The position numbers and the translations under genes are program-made. A stretch of DNA of 64,000 bases from Streptomyces guryensis (GTDB lineage: Bacteria; Actinomycetota; Actinomycetes; Streptomycetales; Streptomycetaceae): contig NZ_JAJSBI010000013.1 in NCBI RefSeq assembly GCF_021261325.1, forward strand, positions 62,001-126,000, written 5' to 3'. A model generated the notes under the pieces. It saw only the letters and a program-made list of their open reading frames with translations, made no database searches and was not told the DNA's origin. Below, one piece after another: positions 52,589 to 61,860 of the stretch (position 1 is its first letter; each line of letters begins with the position of its first letter).

Positions 52589-55500
52589 ATGGGGCGTCCC
52601 GAACTACCGGTCGACCCGGCGGCCGGTCCCGTGCAGCGGCTCGCCCACGACCTTCGGGAGCTGCGCCGCTCGGCGGGCGGGGTGTCGTACCGGACCATGG
52701 CGAAGAAGGCCGGCTTCTCGACGACGACCCTGGCGAAAGCCGCGAGCGGCGAGCGGCTGCCGTCGTTGGCCGTGCTCCAGGCGTACGTCCAGGCGTGCGG
52801 GGACGATCCCGCTCCGTGGGAGGCACGGTGGGCCGAGGCCGAGGCGCTGTCCGGGGAGGAGCGGCAGGAGGACGCGGACGCCGCACCGCCCTACCGTGGC
52901 CTCACTCGCTTCGAGCCGGACGACTGTGAGCTGTTCTTCGGCCGGGACCGGCTGATCGACGAGCTGAGCGAGCTGGCGTGCGGGTCCCCGTTCGCCGTGG
53001 TGTTCGGGGCGTCGGGCAGCGGCAAGTCCTCCCTGCTGCGGGCCGGCCTGATTCCCGTGCTGAGGGAGAGGATCGCGCAGCAGGGGCGTACGGCGGTCCT
53101 GCGGATCCTCACCCCCGGAGCCCGGCCCGCCACCACCTACGGGCATCTGCTGACGCCCGAGGACGACGATCCGGAGAGCTGGGTGGTGGTGGATCAGTTC
53201 GAGGAGGTCTTCACCCTCTGCCGCGAGCGCGCCGAACGGGACCGCTTCCTCGACCTTCTGCTCGCCGCGCGCGATGCGGGAAGCCGACTGCGCGTACTCA
53301 TAGCCGTACGGTCCGACTTCTACGCGCGGTGTGCGGAGCACCCGCGGCTGGCGGAGGCGCTGCACGCCAGTGGGCTCCTGGTCGGGCCCATGACCGCCGA
53401 CGAGCTGCGCGAGGCGGTGATCGGTCCCGCGCAGGCGGCCGGGCTCATCGTGGAGCGGACCCTGACCGCACGGATCGTCGAAGACGTGCTCGACGAGCCC
53501 GGCGGGCTGCCGATGCTGTCCCACGCCCTGCTGGAGACCTGGCGGCGGCGCAAGGGCCGCATGCTGACCCTGGCCGCGTACGAAGCGGCCGGCGGGGTGC
53601 GCGGCGCGATCGCGGCCAGCGCCGAGGAGGCGTACGGGGAACTCTCACCGGCGCAGACCCATGCCGCCCGGCACCTGCTCCTGCGGATGGTCGAACCCGG
53701 CCAGGGCAACGCCGACACCCGCCGCCCGCTCAGCCGGGAGGAGATGGCCGGCTGGGAGGACCCCGAGGTGCGGGCCGTGGCCGGGCGGCTGACCAGGGCC
53801 CGGCTGCTGACCAGCGACGACGACGGAGTGCAGCTCGCCCACGAGGCGCTCATCACCAGCTGGCCGCGGCTGCGGGAGTGGATCGACGCGGACCGGGAGC
53901 GGCTGCGCCACCACCGGCAGCTGACCGAGGCCGCCCGCACCTGGCTGGAGCACGACCGCGACCCGGGCACGCTCTACCGGGGCACCCGCCTTTCGCGGGC
54001 CGAGGAACTGTTCGCGGGTGAGGACCGCGGCTACGACGGTTTGACCGCCGACGAGACGGCCTTCCTGGTCGCCGCGGCGGGACAGCGGGCGGCGGAGGAG
54101 CGGGCGGCCACCCGGGCCCGGCGCCGGAGCCGCACTCTCACGGCCTCGCTCTGTGCCGTGCTGGCGGTGGCCCTGGTCGTCGGCCTGACCGCGCTGCGAC
54201 TGCGTCAGGACAGCGAGAAGCAGACCACCGACACGGCGGCCCGCCGGGTGGCCGCGGTCGCCGAAGCGCTGCGCACCACTGACCCGCGCACCGCGATGCT
54301 GCTCGGCGTCGCCGCATGGCGCATCTCTGAGCTGCCGGAGTCCCGCCGAGCCCTGCTGGGTGCCCTGGCCCAGCCCGAACTGGGCAACTTCACCGACCCG
54401 GCGCCCGGTGACGAACCGACGCGCATCCTCGACACCGGCGGGCGCACGCTGCTCAGCACCAGCGACAACACCGCCTGGCGAAGGTGGGATGTGGGCACCC
54501 ACCGCCGTATCGCCTCGGGGCCGCTGCCTCACGGGGCGATACTCGCCGCGGGTCCGGGCGGCCGGGTGCTCGTCATCCAGACCGCCCGGCAGATCCAGCG
54601 GCTGTGGGACACCCGAACGAGGCGCTGGATCGGGGGCCCATTGCCGTTCAGGGACACCGTGAGCTTCGGGGCGAGTGGCCGCACTTACCTGATGAGGAGC
54701 CCGGACGACGACCGGGCCGGGCTCTACTCCGCCACCGACGGCCATCTGGTCTTCCAGACCCCGTCGGCCGGCAGCGGGGAGCTCGCCCACGCGGCGGCCG
54801 ACGACCGGCTGCTGGCCGTCTGCCCGCGCGGCCGGGCCCCGCAGGTCTGGGACACCTCCGCGCGCAGCGTCCGGTCCGGTGCCTGGACGAGGGCTCGCGG
54901 CATCTGTGGTGACGGCGCCTTCCTGAGCCTCACCGGCGGCCGGCTCCTCGCTCTCGCCGGGGGCCGGGTGCGGGTATGGGACACCACGTCGGGACGAGAG
55001 CTCGCCGACGTCGCCCACCCGGGTGTCGATTCCGCCGCCGTGAGCGCGGACGGCTCGTTTCTGGCGACCGGCGGCGGCCAGGAGATCAGAGCGTGGCGTC
55101 TGCCCAACCACGGCGCCCCCGTTTTCCGGCACTCCCTGGACAACGAGACTCTCTCCGGTCTCGCCTGGGACTCCTCGCGACCCCTGCTGCGGTACCTCGA
55201 AGGGGGCACGGTCCACACCCTCGACCTCACCACGACGCTCACCCGCGCCTGGCGCAAGAGTCCGCTCGCCGGGGTCCGGCTCAGCCCCGACGGCAGGACG
55301 CTCGCCACCGCCGAACGTATCGGTGAACGCTACGTCTTCCAGCTGCGGAACACGCGCGACGGCCGTCTGCTGCGAACCCTGCCGACCCCGTCCTTTCCCG
55401 TCTTCCGCACCGGCATACCGACGGTCCCCGCGGAGATCACTGATCCTTTGCTGTCCTTCAGCCCCGACGGAGGCACGTTCGCGTACGGAGTCTCCGCCCC

Positions 55501-56311
55501 CTGGGACACGGCGCGGCAGCGTCTGACGGTGTGGGACGTGGCCGCCGGACACGCGAAGACCACGGTGGACCTGGCGCCGACGTCCGCGGCGTCTACGGTC
55601 GCCATCGCCCTGGGACCGGGCGGTCGTACGCTCCTCACCGCACGTCAGAACGACGACGGCCTCACCAACGAGACCTGGGAGACGACGCGACAGCGGAGGA
55701 CGGCGCTTCTGCCCGGCCCGGGCGGCGATCATCTGGCCGTCAGCCGGGACGGCGGGCTCCTCGTGAGCGACAACCGTGTCGTCCGAGCGGGCCGGTCCCA
55801 GGTCCATGACCTCGTCCAGCACGATGCCATCGAAGAAATCGCCTTCGCTCCCGACGGCTCCCGCCTGGCGGCCGGCGACAGTACAGGGCGGGTGGCCATC
55901 TGGGACGGCGACCTCCGGCACCGAGCAGGCATCCTGCGGAACGTCTTTCTGACGCCCGTCGATCCGTCCTCCGACTCAGCCGAGACCGTCACGGCTCTCG
56001 CCTTCAGCCCGGACGGCAGCACGCTCGCCGTGGGCGGCGACGCGGGAACCGTCCAACTCTGGGACACCGCAACCCAGCAACCGCTCGGTCCTCCTCTGCC
56101 CACCTCCGGTGAGAACATCGACACGCTCGCCTTCAGCCCGGACAACACCATGCTGTACGTGGGCGGCGACCACGTCCCGCTCCAGCGGTACGTGGTGGAT
56201 CCGGACCGAGCGGTATCTCTTGTCTGCGCCCGTGCCGGGAACGCCGAGCTGACTCGAGCGCAGTGGCGCACCTATGTTCCGGACCGGCCCTACAGGCGGG
56301 TCTGCTCCTGA
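52589..56311 (+). CDS. HTH-STAND NTPase-WD40 protein (nSTAND1 type)
   Basis: Multidomain protein of 1240 residues. N-terminal XRE-like HTH (residues about 15-70: LRELRRSAGGVSYRTMAKKAGFSTTTLAKAASGERLPSL). STAND NTPase: Walker A FGASGSGKSSLLRAGLIPVL (140-148), Walker B VVVDQFEEVF (D202), then LRVLIAVRSDFYARCAEHPRLAE and VHEALI-like LAHEALITSWPRLREWI. A membrane helix (LTASLCAVLAVALVVGLTAL) near 515-537 is followed by about 12-14 WD40-like blades (PDGSRLAAGDSTGRVAIWDG, PDGSTLAVGGDAGTVQLWDT). Proteins of this plan act as signal-transducing switches, some in phage defence. ATG 52589 chosen because AGAGG precedes it and it starts just before the HTH. Confidence 0.85.
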   Translation: MGRPELPVDPAAGPVQRLAHDLRELRRSAGGVSYRTMAKKAGFSTTTLAKAASGERLPSLAVLQAYVQACGDDPAPWEARWAEAEALSGEERQEDADAAPPYRGLTRFEPDDCELFFGRDRLIDELSELACGSPFAVVFGASGSGKSSLLRAGLIPVLRERIAQQGRTAVLRILTPGARPATTYGHLLTPEDDDPESWVVVDQFEEVFTLCRERAERDRFLDLLLAARDAGSRLRVLIAVRSDFYARCAEHPRLAEALHASGLLVGPMTADELREAVIGPAQAAGLIVERTLTARIVEDVLDEPGGLPMLSHALLETWRRRKGRMLTLAAYEAAGGVRGAIAASAEEAYGELSPAQTHAARHLLLRMVEPGQGNADTRRPLSREEMAGWEDPEVRAVAGRLTRARLLTSDDDGVQLAHEALITSWPRLREWIDADRERLRHHRQLTEAARTWLEHDRDPGTLYRGTRLSRAEELFAGEDRGYDGLTADETAFLVAAAGQRAAEERAATRARRRSRTLTASLCAVLAVALVVGLTALRLRQDSEKQTTDTAARRVAAVAEALRTTDPRTAMLLGVAAWRISELPESRRALLGALAQPELGNFTDPAPGDEPTRILDTGGRTLLSTSDNTAWRRWDVGTHRRIASGPLPHGAILAAGPGGRVLVIQTARQIQRLWDTRTRRWIGGPLPFRDTVSFGASGRTYLMRSPDDDRAGLYSATDGHLVFQTPSAGSGELAHAAADDRLLAVCPRGRAPQVWDTSARSVRSGAWTRARGICGDGAFLSLTGGRLLALAGGRVRVWDTTSGRELADVAHPGVDSAAVSADGSFLATGGGQEIRAWRLPNHGAPVFRHSLDNETLSGLAWDSSRPLLRYLEGGTVHTLDLTTTLTRAWRKSPLAGVRLSPDGRTLATAERIGERYVFQLRNTRDGRLLRTLPTPSFPVFRTGIPTVPAEITDPLLSFSPDGGTFAYGVSAPWDTARQRLTVWDVAAGHAKTTVDLAPTSAASTVAIALGPGGRTLLTARQNDDGLTNETWETTRQRRTALLPGPGGDHLAVSRDGGLLVSDNRVVRAGRSQVHDLVQHDAIEEIAFAPDGSRLAAGDSTGRVAIWDGDLRHRAGILRNVFLTPVDPSSDSAETVTALAFSPDGSTLAVGGDAGTVQLWDTATQQPLGPPLPTSGENIDTLAFSPDNTMLYVGGDHVPLQRYVVDPDRAVSLVCARAGNAELTRAQWRTYVPDRPYRRVCS

Positions 56312-56454
56312 CCATCCCGGCGCCGCGGGTCAGGGTGCGGTCGGCACCTTCGGTGATGTCACGGGCGTCGACGCCCGGCCGCCGTACCCCGGTCTCGTCC
56401 CGTACGGCGTCGGAAACCTCTGCGCCGGACAGTGTTTGCCCCGACTGGTCTTCG

Positions 56455-56954
56455 CGTATCCACGGGGACGGCGCGGAGCGCGCCCGGACAGCCGACCGGA
56501 CAGCCCAACACGGCCTGGGGGAGCGGGTCTTCCTGATGGGTCGGACACTCCCATCGACGCCGAGTGGGTCAAGGGCTCCATCGCCGTGGCGATCTACACA
56601 CACGAGTCATTAGGTATGACTATCGTGGAGGCCATGCGCTGTGGCCTGCCAGTGGTGAGCACCGACTGCCCCCACGAGCCCGGCGAGATCATCCGCCACG
56701 GTGTCGACGGCTGTCCCGTCCCGCGCGACGGCACCCTGGGCGTGGCCGACGCGCTGCCGGCACTGATACGGGACGACGGCCGGCGTGCGGAGATGGGCAG
56801 GGCCGCCAGGGCCGGTGCGGCCGGGCGGGCCGCTCCGCCACCACCCGGTCCGGCCGACTGGCGCGACCGTGCCACGGTTCTCGCCGCCACGGCAGGCATC
56901 CTCGCCCGCGCAGCGGTGCGCCGCGGCCGGCGCGAGCCGGGCCGGGTCGGATGA
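56455..56954 (+). pseudogene. GT4 glycosyltransferase remnant, N-truncated and frameshifted
   Basis: From 56455 one frame reads IHGDGAERARTADRTAQHG then GERVFLMGRT, normal for the end of a GT4 Rossmann subdomain. Near 56550 the match moves to another frame: DAEWVKGSIAVAIYTHESLGMTIVEAMRCGLPVVSTDCPHEPGEIIRHGVDG, the E-x7-E nucleotide-sugar motif. The N-terminal two thirds of the enzyme are absent. The second frame ends TGA 56952-56954, overlapping the next ATG. Confidence 0.75.
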
Positions 56955-58339
56955 ACGCGGATCGCACAGCGGCGGCGCAGCGGATGCTGTGGATCGTGGT
57001 CGCCGGGTTCTGTCTGCTGTCGGCCGTCCTCGTACCGCTCACCCTGCCGCTCGGCTGGGACGAGATGGTGTACGCCAGCCGCTTCGGAGCGTACGGTCCC
57101 GCGACCCCGTTCAGCGCCCCGCGCACCCGCGGGGTCCCCCTGCTGCTTGCTCCGATCGCCTCCTGGAGCCACTCGACGGTGCTGCTCAGGGTGTGGCTGC
57201 TCCTGCTGGCCGGCGGTGCGCTCTGGCTGGGCTTCCGCCCCTGGCTGCGGATCGTGCACCGCCCGGCGGCGGTGTGGGTGGCGGCCGGACTGTACGGCAG
57301 CCTGTGGATCACTCTGTTCTACGCCGGTTCCGCGATGCCGAACCACTACACCGCGATGGGTGCCACCGCCGCGGTGGGCTGTTTCCTGGCGCCGCGGCCC
57401 CGGTACGCGGGTGTCGCGGCAGGCCTGGCGGTGGTGACCCTGATGCGGCCCAACGACGGCGTGGCCGTCGCCGTGCCGCTGCTCCTGGCCGCCGTACTGA
57501 TGCCCGCGCTGCGCGGCCACGGCCGGCTGAGGGCGCGCCTGTCGGCCGTGGCGGCCGGACTCGTGGCGGGCGCGCTGCCCTGGGTCGTCGAGGCCGAGGT
57601 GCGGTTCGGCGGGGTGCGGAACCGGCTCACGCAGGCCGACGAGGTCCAGGGCGGCCTGCGGGCCGTCTTCTCCCTGCGTGCCCATCTCACCGCGCTGGAC
57701 GGCCCGCTGCTGTGCCGTCCCTGTACGGGCGACACCGTACGGCTGCCCGTGACGGAGTGGTGGGTTCTGCTGCCGCTGCTGGTCGGCCTGGGGCTGTGGG
57801 CGGAGCACCGGGCGCGCCGGTCCACCGCCCCGCTGTGGCTGGCGGTGGCGGTGGCCGCCGCGGCGCCGTACCTCTTCCTCGTCCCCTACGCCGCGCCACG
57901 GTTCCTGCTGCCGACCTACGCCCTGCTGGCGCTCCCTGCCGCTGTCGGGCTCCTCGCCGTCGTCCACCGGGCCCGCACCCGTCGTTCGCTGCCGACAGCC
58001 GCGGTGCTCGCCCTGGCACTCCTCGGGCACTGGGTCATCCAGGCCGATCTCGTCCACACCCATGCGGGCATCCAGCAGCGGGCCCGCGGAGACTGGGACC
58101 GGATCGCCTCCGTGCTGCGCGAGCACGGGGTGCACCCGCCGTGTGTCCTCGCCGGGAACACCTCGACGATCCCCATCGCCCACACGGCAGGCTGCATGGT
58201 TCCGGAGACGGATCCCCCGGCGCACCCCAGCGCGATGGTCCTTCGCGAGCAGGAGCCACCGCACTGGGCGCGCGACTGGCCACGTTTTCCGGTGCCGGAC
58301 ACCTACAACCCCGGATGGACCGTCGCCGTGCGTCCATGA
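56951..58339 (+). CDS. GT-C-like membrane glycosyltransferase/membrane protein
   Basis: Membrane protein of 462 residues with about ten hydrophobic helices. After helix 1 (LWIVVAGFCLLSAVLVPLTL) comes LGWDEMVYASRFGAYG, the acidic motif placed like the catalytic Asp/Glu of GT-C enzymes (GT39/GT87 group), then helices up to about residue 370 and a C-terminal outer domain (DRIASVLREHGVHPPCVLAGNTSTIPIAHTAGCM) with two Cys. Probably uses a polyprenyl-phosphate sugar outside the membrane; substrate unknown. Overlaps the end of the broken GT4 gene by ATGA, so it may be the survivor of a sugar-polymer operon. Confidence 0.65.
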   Translation: MNADRTAAAQRMLWIVVAGFCLLSAVLVPLTLPLGWDEMVYASRFGAYGPATPFSAPRTRGVPLLLAPIASWSHSTVLLRVWLLLLAGGALWLGFRPWLRIVHRPAAVWVAAGLYGSLWITLFYAGSAMPNHYTAMGATAAVGCFLAPRPRYAGVAAGLAVVTLMRPNDGVAVAVPLLLAAVLMPALRGHGRLRARLSAVAAGLVAGALPWVVEAEVRFGGVRNRLTQADEVQGGLRAVFSLRAHLTALDGPLLCRPCTGDTVRLPVTEWWVLLPLLVGLGLWAEHRARRSTAPLWLAVAVAAAAPYLFLVPYAAPRFLLPTYALLALPAAVGLLAVVHRARTRRSLPTAAVLALALLGHWVIQADLVHTHAGIQQRARGDWDRIASVLREHGVHPPCVLAGNTSTIPIAHTAGCMVPETDPPAHPSAMVLREQEPPHWARDWPRFPVPDTYNPGWTVAVRP

Positions 58340-58731
58340 CGGCCGGCCGTGCGCCTCAGGGCCGGCAGTGCGACGGGTCAGCTACGGGGTACCGGTCACC
58401 GGTCCGGGCCCGTACGCGGTCCTTCTGTTGCTGGAGCGCCCGGGCGGCGCCGGCCGGACGGATCCTCCTCGGCATCCCCACCGACACAACTCGGCTGTGA
58501 AGCCTTGGCCTCCTCCCGTAGTGCCGCGGGGCGAGCCGGCAGCGAGGGGGCCAAAGACCCAGGGGCGCAGCCAGACGGGCAGGGCGTCGAGCAGCCGCCT
58601 CACATCCGGAGAACTAATGTGGAACTCGATCCTCCGGAATTGTTTGCGGCGGCCAAGGGGCCTGCCGGACAACCTCCCGGCTGTGAACGTCGGTCGTGAC
58701 ATCGCCGCGCGTCGAACAACCGGAGCACACC
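58340..58731. other. 392 bp without a recognisable gene
   Basis: Between the GT-C-like gene and the RIP-like gene. Open frames exist on both strands but show no family resemblance I can name; one minus-strand frame reads SSPDVRRLLDALPVWLRPWV, possibly the end of a lost gene. GGAG at 58722-58725 is the ribosome binding site of the next gene. Confidence 0.4.
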
Positions 58732-59496
58732 ATGCCGACCAGCGTCCTCACCGTGGTCGCCCTGTCCGTCCTTCTCGGGATCCTGGTGTTCTTCCTGACC
58801 CCCAGGAACACCGGGACCTCCGCCTCGACGACGGCGGATCATGTGCCGATCAGCGCCGCGACCGTCACCCGCAGGAACCACGACGACCTCCCACAGGTCC
58901 GCTGGCACATCAACCGTGGCTCGGGCGCCTATCTGACCATGCTCGACCAGCTGCGGAACCTCGCCGAGACCTCGGCCAACGGCCGAGTCCCGCCCAAGGT
59001 CGACACCGGGGTGGACGTCCTCAGCAACGACAGCACGGAACCGCGGAGTTTCGCCGACATCGTGATCAGCGGCGGCAACCACACGCCCACGGTGCAGACG
59101 ACCGTACGGCTCAGCGACTTCTGCGTCATGCGGTTCTCCTCCAGGGACACCCCGCACAACTTCGTCCTGAACCTCGCCTCCGACGTCCCCGACGAGGACG
59201 AGACCACCACCGACAAGTGGTTCCTCGGCAAGGAGGGCCACGACGCCCTCGCCCACGTCGCGAACCAGCCGCTGACCGCCGTCGACCTGAGCGAGTTCAG
59301 CCTTGAGAGCAGCCTCAGGGACCTCGGCACCCGCGGCACCGACCGCACCGCACAGGCACGCGGCATCCTGCGCTACATCATCGCCATCACCGAGGCCTCC
59401 CGGTTCCGCCCCATCGCCGACCACATCGCGAACGGCATGGACAACGGGTCCAGCGTCTTCGTCACCGCACAACAGGCCGACCTGATGCGTAACTAG
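58732..59496 (+). CDS. Ribosome-inactivating protein (rRNA N-glycosidase) homologue, membrane-anchored, cut by an amber codon
   Basis: ORF of 254 residues. Residues 5-22 (VLTVVALSVLLGILVFFL) are a signal anchor; the rest resembles the ricin A/Shiga A fold. The catalytic signature is IIAITEASRFRPI with Glu221 and Arg224 at the positions of ricin Glu177/Arg180. Upstream, HDALAHVANQPLTAVDLSEF aligns with ricin YDRLEQLAG..., and SDFCVMRF with NAYVVGY, so the two active-site Tyr positions appear as His170 and Phe130. The ORF stops at TAG 59494-59496 after LMRN; reading on in frame gives TGLRDVFTDRTNARPYPPAQL, the expected continuation after the conserved Trp, so TGG to TAG is likely. RIPs depurinate 28S/23S-type rRNA; activity of this one is doubtful. 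Confidence 0.7.
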   Translation: MPTSVLTVVALSVLLGILVFFLTPRNTGTSASTTADHVPISAATVTRRNHDDLPQVRWHINRGSGAYLTMLDQLRNLAETSANGRVPPKVDTGVDVLSNDSTEPRSFADIVISGGNHTPTVQTTVRLSDFCVMRFSSRDTPHNFVLNLASDVPDEDETTTDKWFLGKEGHDALAHVANQPLTAVDLSEFSLESSLRDLGTRGTDRTAQARGILRYIIAITEASRFRPIADHIANGMDNGSSVFVTAQQADLMRN

Positions 59497-59669
59497 ACCG
59501 GCCTCCGCGATGTCTTCACCGACCGCACCAACGCACGGCCCTATCCGCCGGCACAGCTCGTGACCGGGTGGATTCAGTACATGACATATTCAATACACCG
59601 CGGCCCTGCTTTCGACCAGGACGAAGACGGCGAGCAGGAGCACCGCGCCGACCAGCAGCACGGACCAGG

Positions 59670-59861
59670 TCCCTCGGCAAGGCCGGCTACGCCAACCATG
59701 CCGCCGTCCACGGGTACACGGTCGCGAGCTGGTGGGCCGTGTCGATCCTCGGCATCGCCGCGCTGGCCGCCTTCACCCTCATCCAAGGTCCCAGCCAGGA
59801 CTCCGGCCCATCCGCCGCGACCGACACGGAGAAGACGACAGCGCCCGTCCTGCACTGCTGA
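59670..59861 (+). pseudogene. C-terminal tail of an MFS drug-efflux-type transporter
   Basis: The frame ending TGA 59859-59861 reads YANHAAVHGYTVASWWAVSI then LGIAALAAFTLIQG, which matches the last helix and preceding loop of 14-helix (EmrB/QacA-like) MFS exporters (A-x-VHGYT-x-A-xWW). Nothing of the other helices is present, so it is a remnant left by deletion or rearrangement. Confidence 0.6.
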
Positions 59862-59872
59862 GACACGCTGAA

Positions 59873-59903
59873 GGGGTTCCTCCCGGTAGCCCGGAGGAAC
59901 CCC
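59873..59903 (+). terminator. Perfect 11-bp hairpin after the MFS remnant
   Basis: GGGGTTCCTCC (59873-59883) and GGAGGAACCCC (59893-59903), 9-base loop, 11 bp after the remnant's stop: probably its original terminator. Confidence 0.65.
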
Positions 59904-59931
59904 CAGCCGCAGCCGCTCGGCGGGGCCGCCC

Positions 59932-60551
59932 ATGATCCCGCTTGGCGTTGATCTTGAACTGGTACGCGCCTGCTTCCCGCCCGGCGCGAAGCAGCGGCGC
60001 GCACGGATGCGGGAGCAGGAACAGACGACCGTCCCCACCGTGCTGCACAACCTGGCCGCCGTTCTCATCGTCTTCCAGACCGCGGTGCTGTACTTCGCCG
60101 CCGGCTACTGGAAGATCACGGGGAAGATGTGGCAGGACGGCGTGGCCATGTACTACATCGGCCGGATCACCGGCTTCGAGATGTCGTCGGCCTATGCGCA
60201 TCTCATGAACAACGCCTTCGTGGGCACCGCCGTCCGCCACTTCACGATCTTCATCGAACTCGCGCCGGCCATCGCCATCCTGCCGCCCGCCCATGGGGCC
60301 GGAAGGCCAACACCGTGGCCCTGGAGGGCCCGCACCTGGGCATCGCGGCCTTCATGGGCCTCATATGCTTCGGCCTGCTGATGATCGGCGCGGACTGCAC
60401 CTGCCTGCGTGACGACGACTACCGGTCGCTTGCCCGGTGCTTCCGGTCCGTCAAGGACCGGCTGTCGCAACGCCGTTGGGCACCGCCGCCCACAGGCGGA
60501 ATGACCCCCGTGGCCATGTTGGCCGGACAGGACGGTGCGCCCGATGCGTGA
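59932..60551 (+). pseudogene. Second HTTM-domain gene, truncated and frameshifted
   Basis: Reads TVPTVLHNLAAVLIVFQTAV then AAGYWKITGKMWQDGVAMYY, clearly parallel to IVHNGALFVIMTEACLIY and TAGWYKIQGSRWQDGTAVYY of the intact HTTM protein. Near 60290 the frame shifts, after which another frame gives LGIAAFMGLICFGLLMIGAD and ends TGA 60549-60551. The N-terminal half is missing. Its end overlaps the start of the M23 peptidase gene. Confidence 0.7.
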
Positions 60552-61794
60552 CACGACCGGGGAATCGGTGACGCCCCGCCGGGCGGGGCGGCCGGACCCC
60601 GGACCGGCAGGTGCCGCGGCGCAAGCCCTGTACCGCTTCCTCACCGCCGAGGCCGCCGACCGGGAGCATCTCGCGCCGCGCGTGGTCGCCGCCGTGGGCC
60701 GCGCACGGCTCGACGAGATCGTGGACGTCACGCTCGCGCGCATCGGAGACGTCACCGGCATACGCGACAGCCGCGACGGCCTGGTGATCGAGGGCACCAC
60801 CGGCCGAGCCCTCGCCTTCGCCGTCAGCCAGGACGGCCTGCGACTCGACGAGCTCCTGATCCAGCCGGGGGCGTACCGGCCACCGCGCCTGCGCATCCCG
60901 CCGGAGGTACGCGGAGCGTTCGGGTGGATCGTCCTGGCACTGTTGCTCGTCCTGCGCATCGAAGCGTGCTGGGATGCACCCTCCCGCATCGTCTGGTGCG
61001 GGAGGGTGCTCATGGTGGTGGCCGGCTACGTGGCCCTGGAGGGCTGGTTCACCCCCGCTCGGCTCCCGTGGTGGATCCGCCGGCCCGTGGAGGCCGGGGC
61101 ACTCGTCGCTCTTGCCTCCGCGTGGCGTCTGCCCGGACTGCCCGTCTCCGGTGGCAATGCCGCCGAACCCGTCGTAGGCCTCGTCCTGGTCGGTGTCCTC
61201 GGTGCGTTGCTCGTCCGGGCACGACGCCACCGCTGGGGAACGGCCGTCTCCCGCCCCCTCGTGTTCCCCCTGCGGGGCGGCAGGTGGTACATCGCGCAGG
61301 GCGGAGGGCGCGGCCTCAACCACCATTTCGCCTTCCCCGAACAGCGAGGTGCCCTGGACATCCTCCAGGTCGGCCCCGGCGGTGCACGGGCGCGCCACCG
61401 CGCCCGAGGCGACCGCGCGGGCGGTAAGAACATGAGCTATCTCGTGTACGGGCAGCCCGTGCACGCCCCCTGCGACGGAACGGTCGTCTCCGCCGCCGAC
61501 CACATCGACGACCAGGAACCCGGCCTCATCCGCTACCAGCCCCGTTACGGCAACCACGTGTGGATCGACACGGGCGCCGAGATCGTCAAGCTGGTCCATC
61601 TGCGCCCCGGCACCGTGACCGTGGCCAAGGGCGACACCGTGCGCGCCGGGCAGGTGCTCGGCGAGGTCGGCAACTCGGGCAACAGCACCGAGCCGCACCT
61701 GCACATCCACGCCGAACGCGACGGCGTCGGCCTCGACCTGGAGTTCGAGGGAGTCTCGGGCCCGCTGTGCCGGGGCCGGACCGTCCGCTCGTAG
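60544..61794 (+). CDS. M23 family metallopeptidase with membrane segments
   Basis: Protein of 416 residues. Residues about 20-115 are an uncharacterised alpha/beta region (LYRFLTAEAADREHLAPRVV). Three to four hydrophobic segments follow (GWIVLALLLVLRIEACW, GRVLMVVAGYVALEGWF, PVVGLVLVGVLGALLV). The C-terminal LytM domain has the zinc ligands: NHHFAFPEQRGALDIL (H-x-D type), then GNHVWIDTGAEIVKLVHL and EPHLHIHAERDG (HxH). It could cleave peptidoglycan cross-links or, without export, be a membrane-bound regulator. ATG 60544 preferred; GTG 60535 is also in frame. Confidence 0.75.
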   Translation: MRDTTGESVTPRRAGRPDPGPAGAAAQALYRFLTAEAADREHLAPRVVAAVGRARLDEIVDVTLARIGDVTGIRDSRDGLVIEGTTGRALAFAVSQDGLRLDELLIQPGAYRPPRLRIPPEVRGAFGWIVLALLLVLRIEACWDAPSRIVWCGRVLMVVAGYVALEGWFTPARLPWWIRRPVEAGALVALASAWRLPGLPVSGGNAAEPVVGLVLVGVLGALLVRARRHRWGTAVSRPLVFPLRGGRWYIAQGGGRGLNHHFAFPEQRGALDILQVGPGGARARHRARGDRAGGKNMSYLVYGQPVHAPCDGTVVSAADHIDDQEPGLIRYQPRYGNHVWIDTGAEIVKLVHLRPGTVTVAKGDTVRAGQVLGEVGNSGNSTEPHLHIHAERDGVGLDLEFEGVSGPLCRGRTVRS

Positions 61795-61860
61795 ACCACA
61801 GCACGCCCTTCATCACGGCAGGCAGCCCTCCGGCCCGCATTCCGCCCACGCCCTGCCCTC

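Noticed and set aside
58382..58702. 106-residue minus-strand frame between the GT-C-like and RIP-like genes
   Set aside because: No recognisable family, no ribosome binding site, and opposite orientation to neighbours; left as unassigned spacer.
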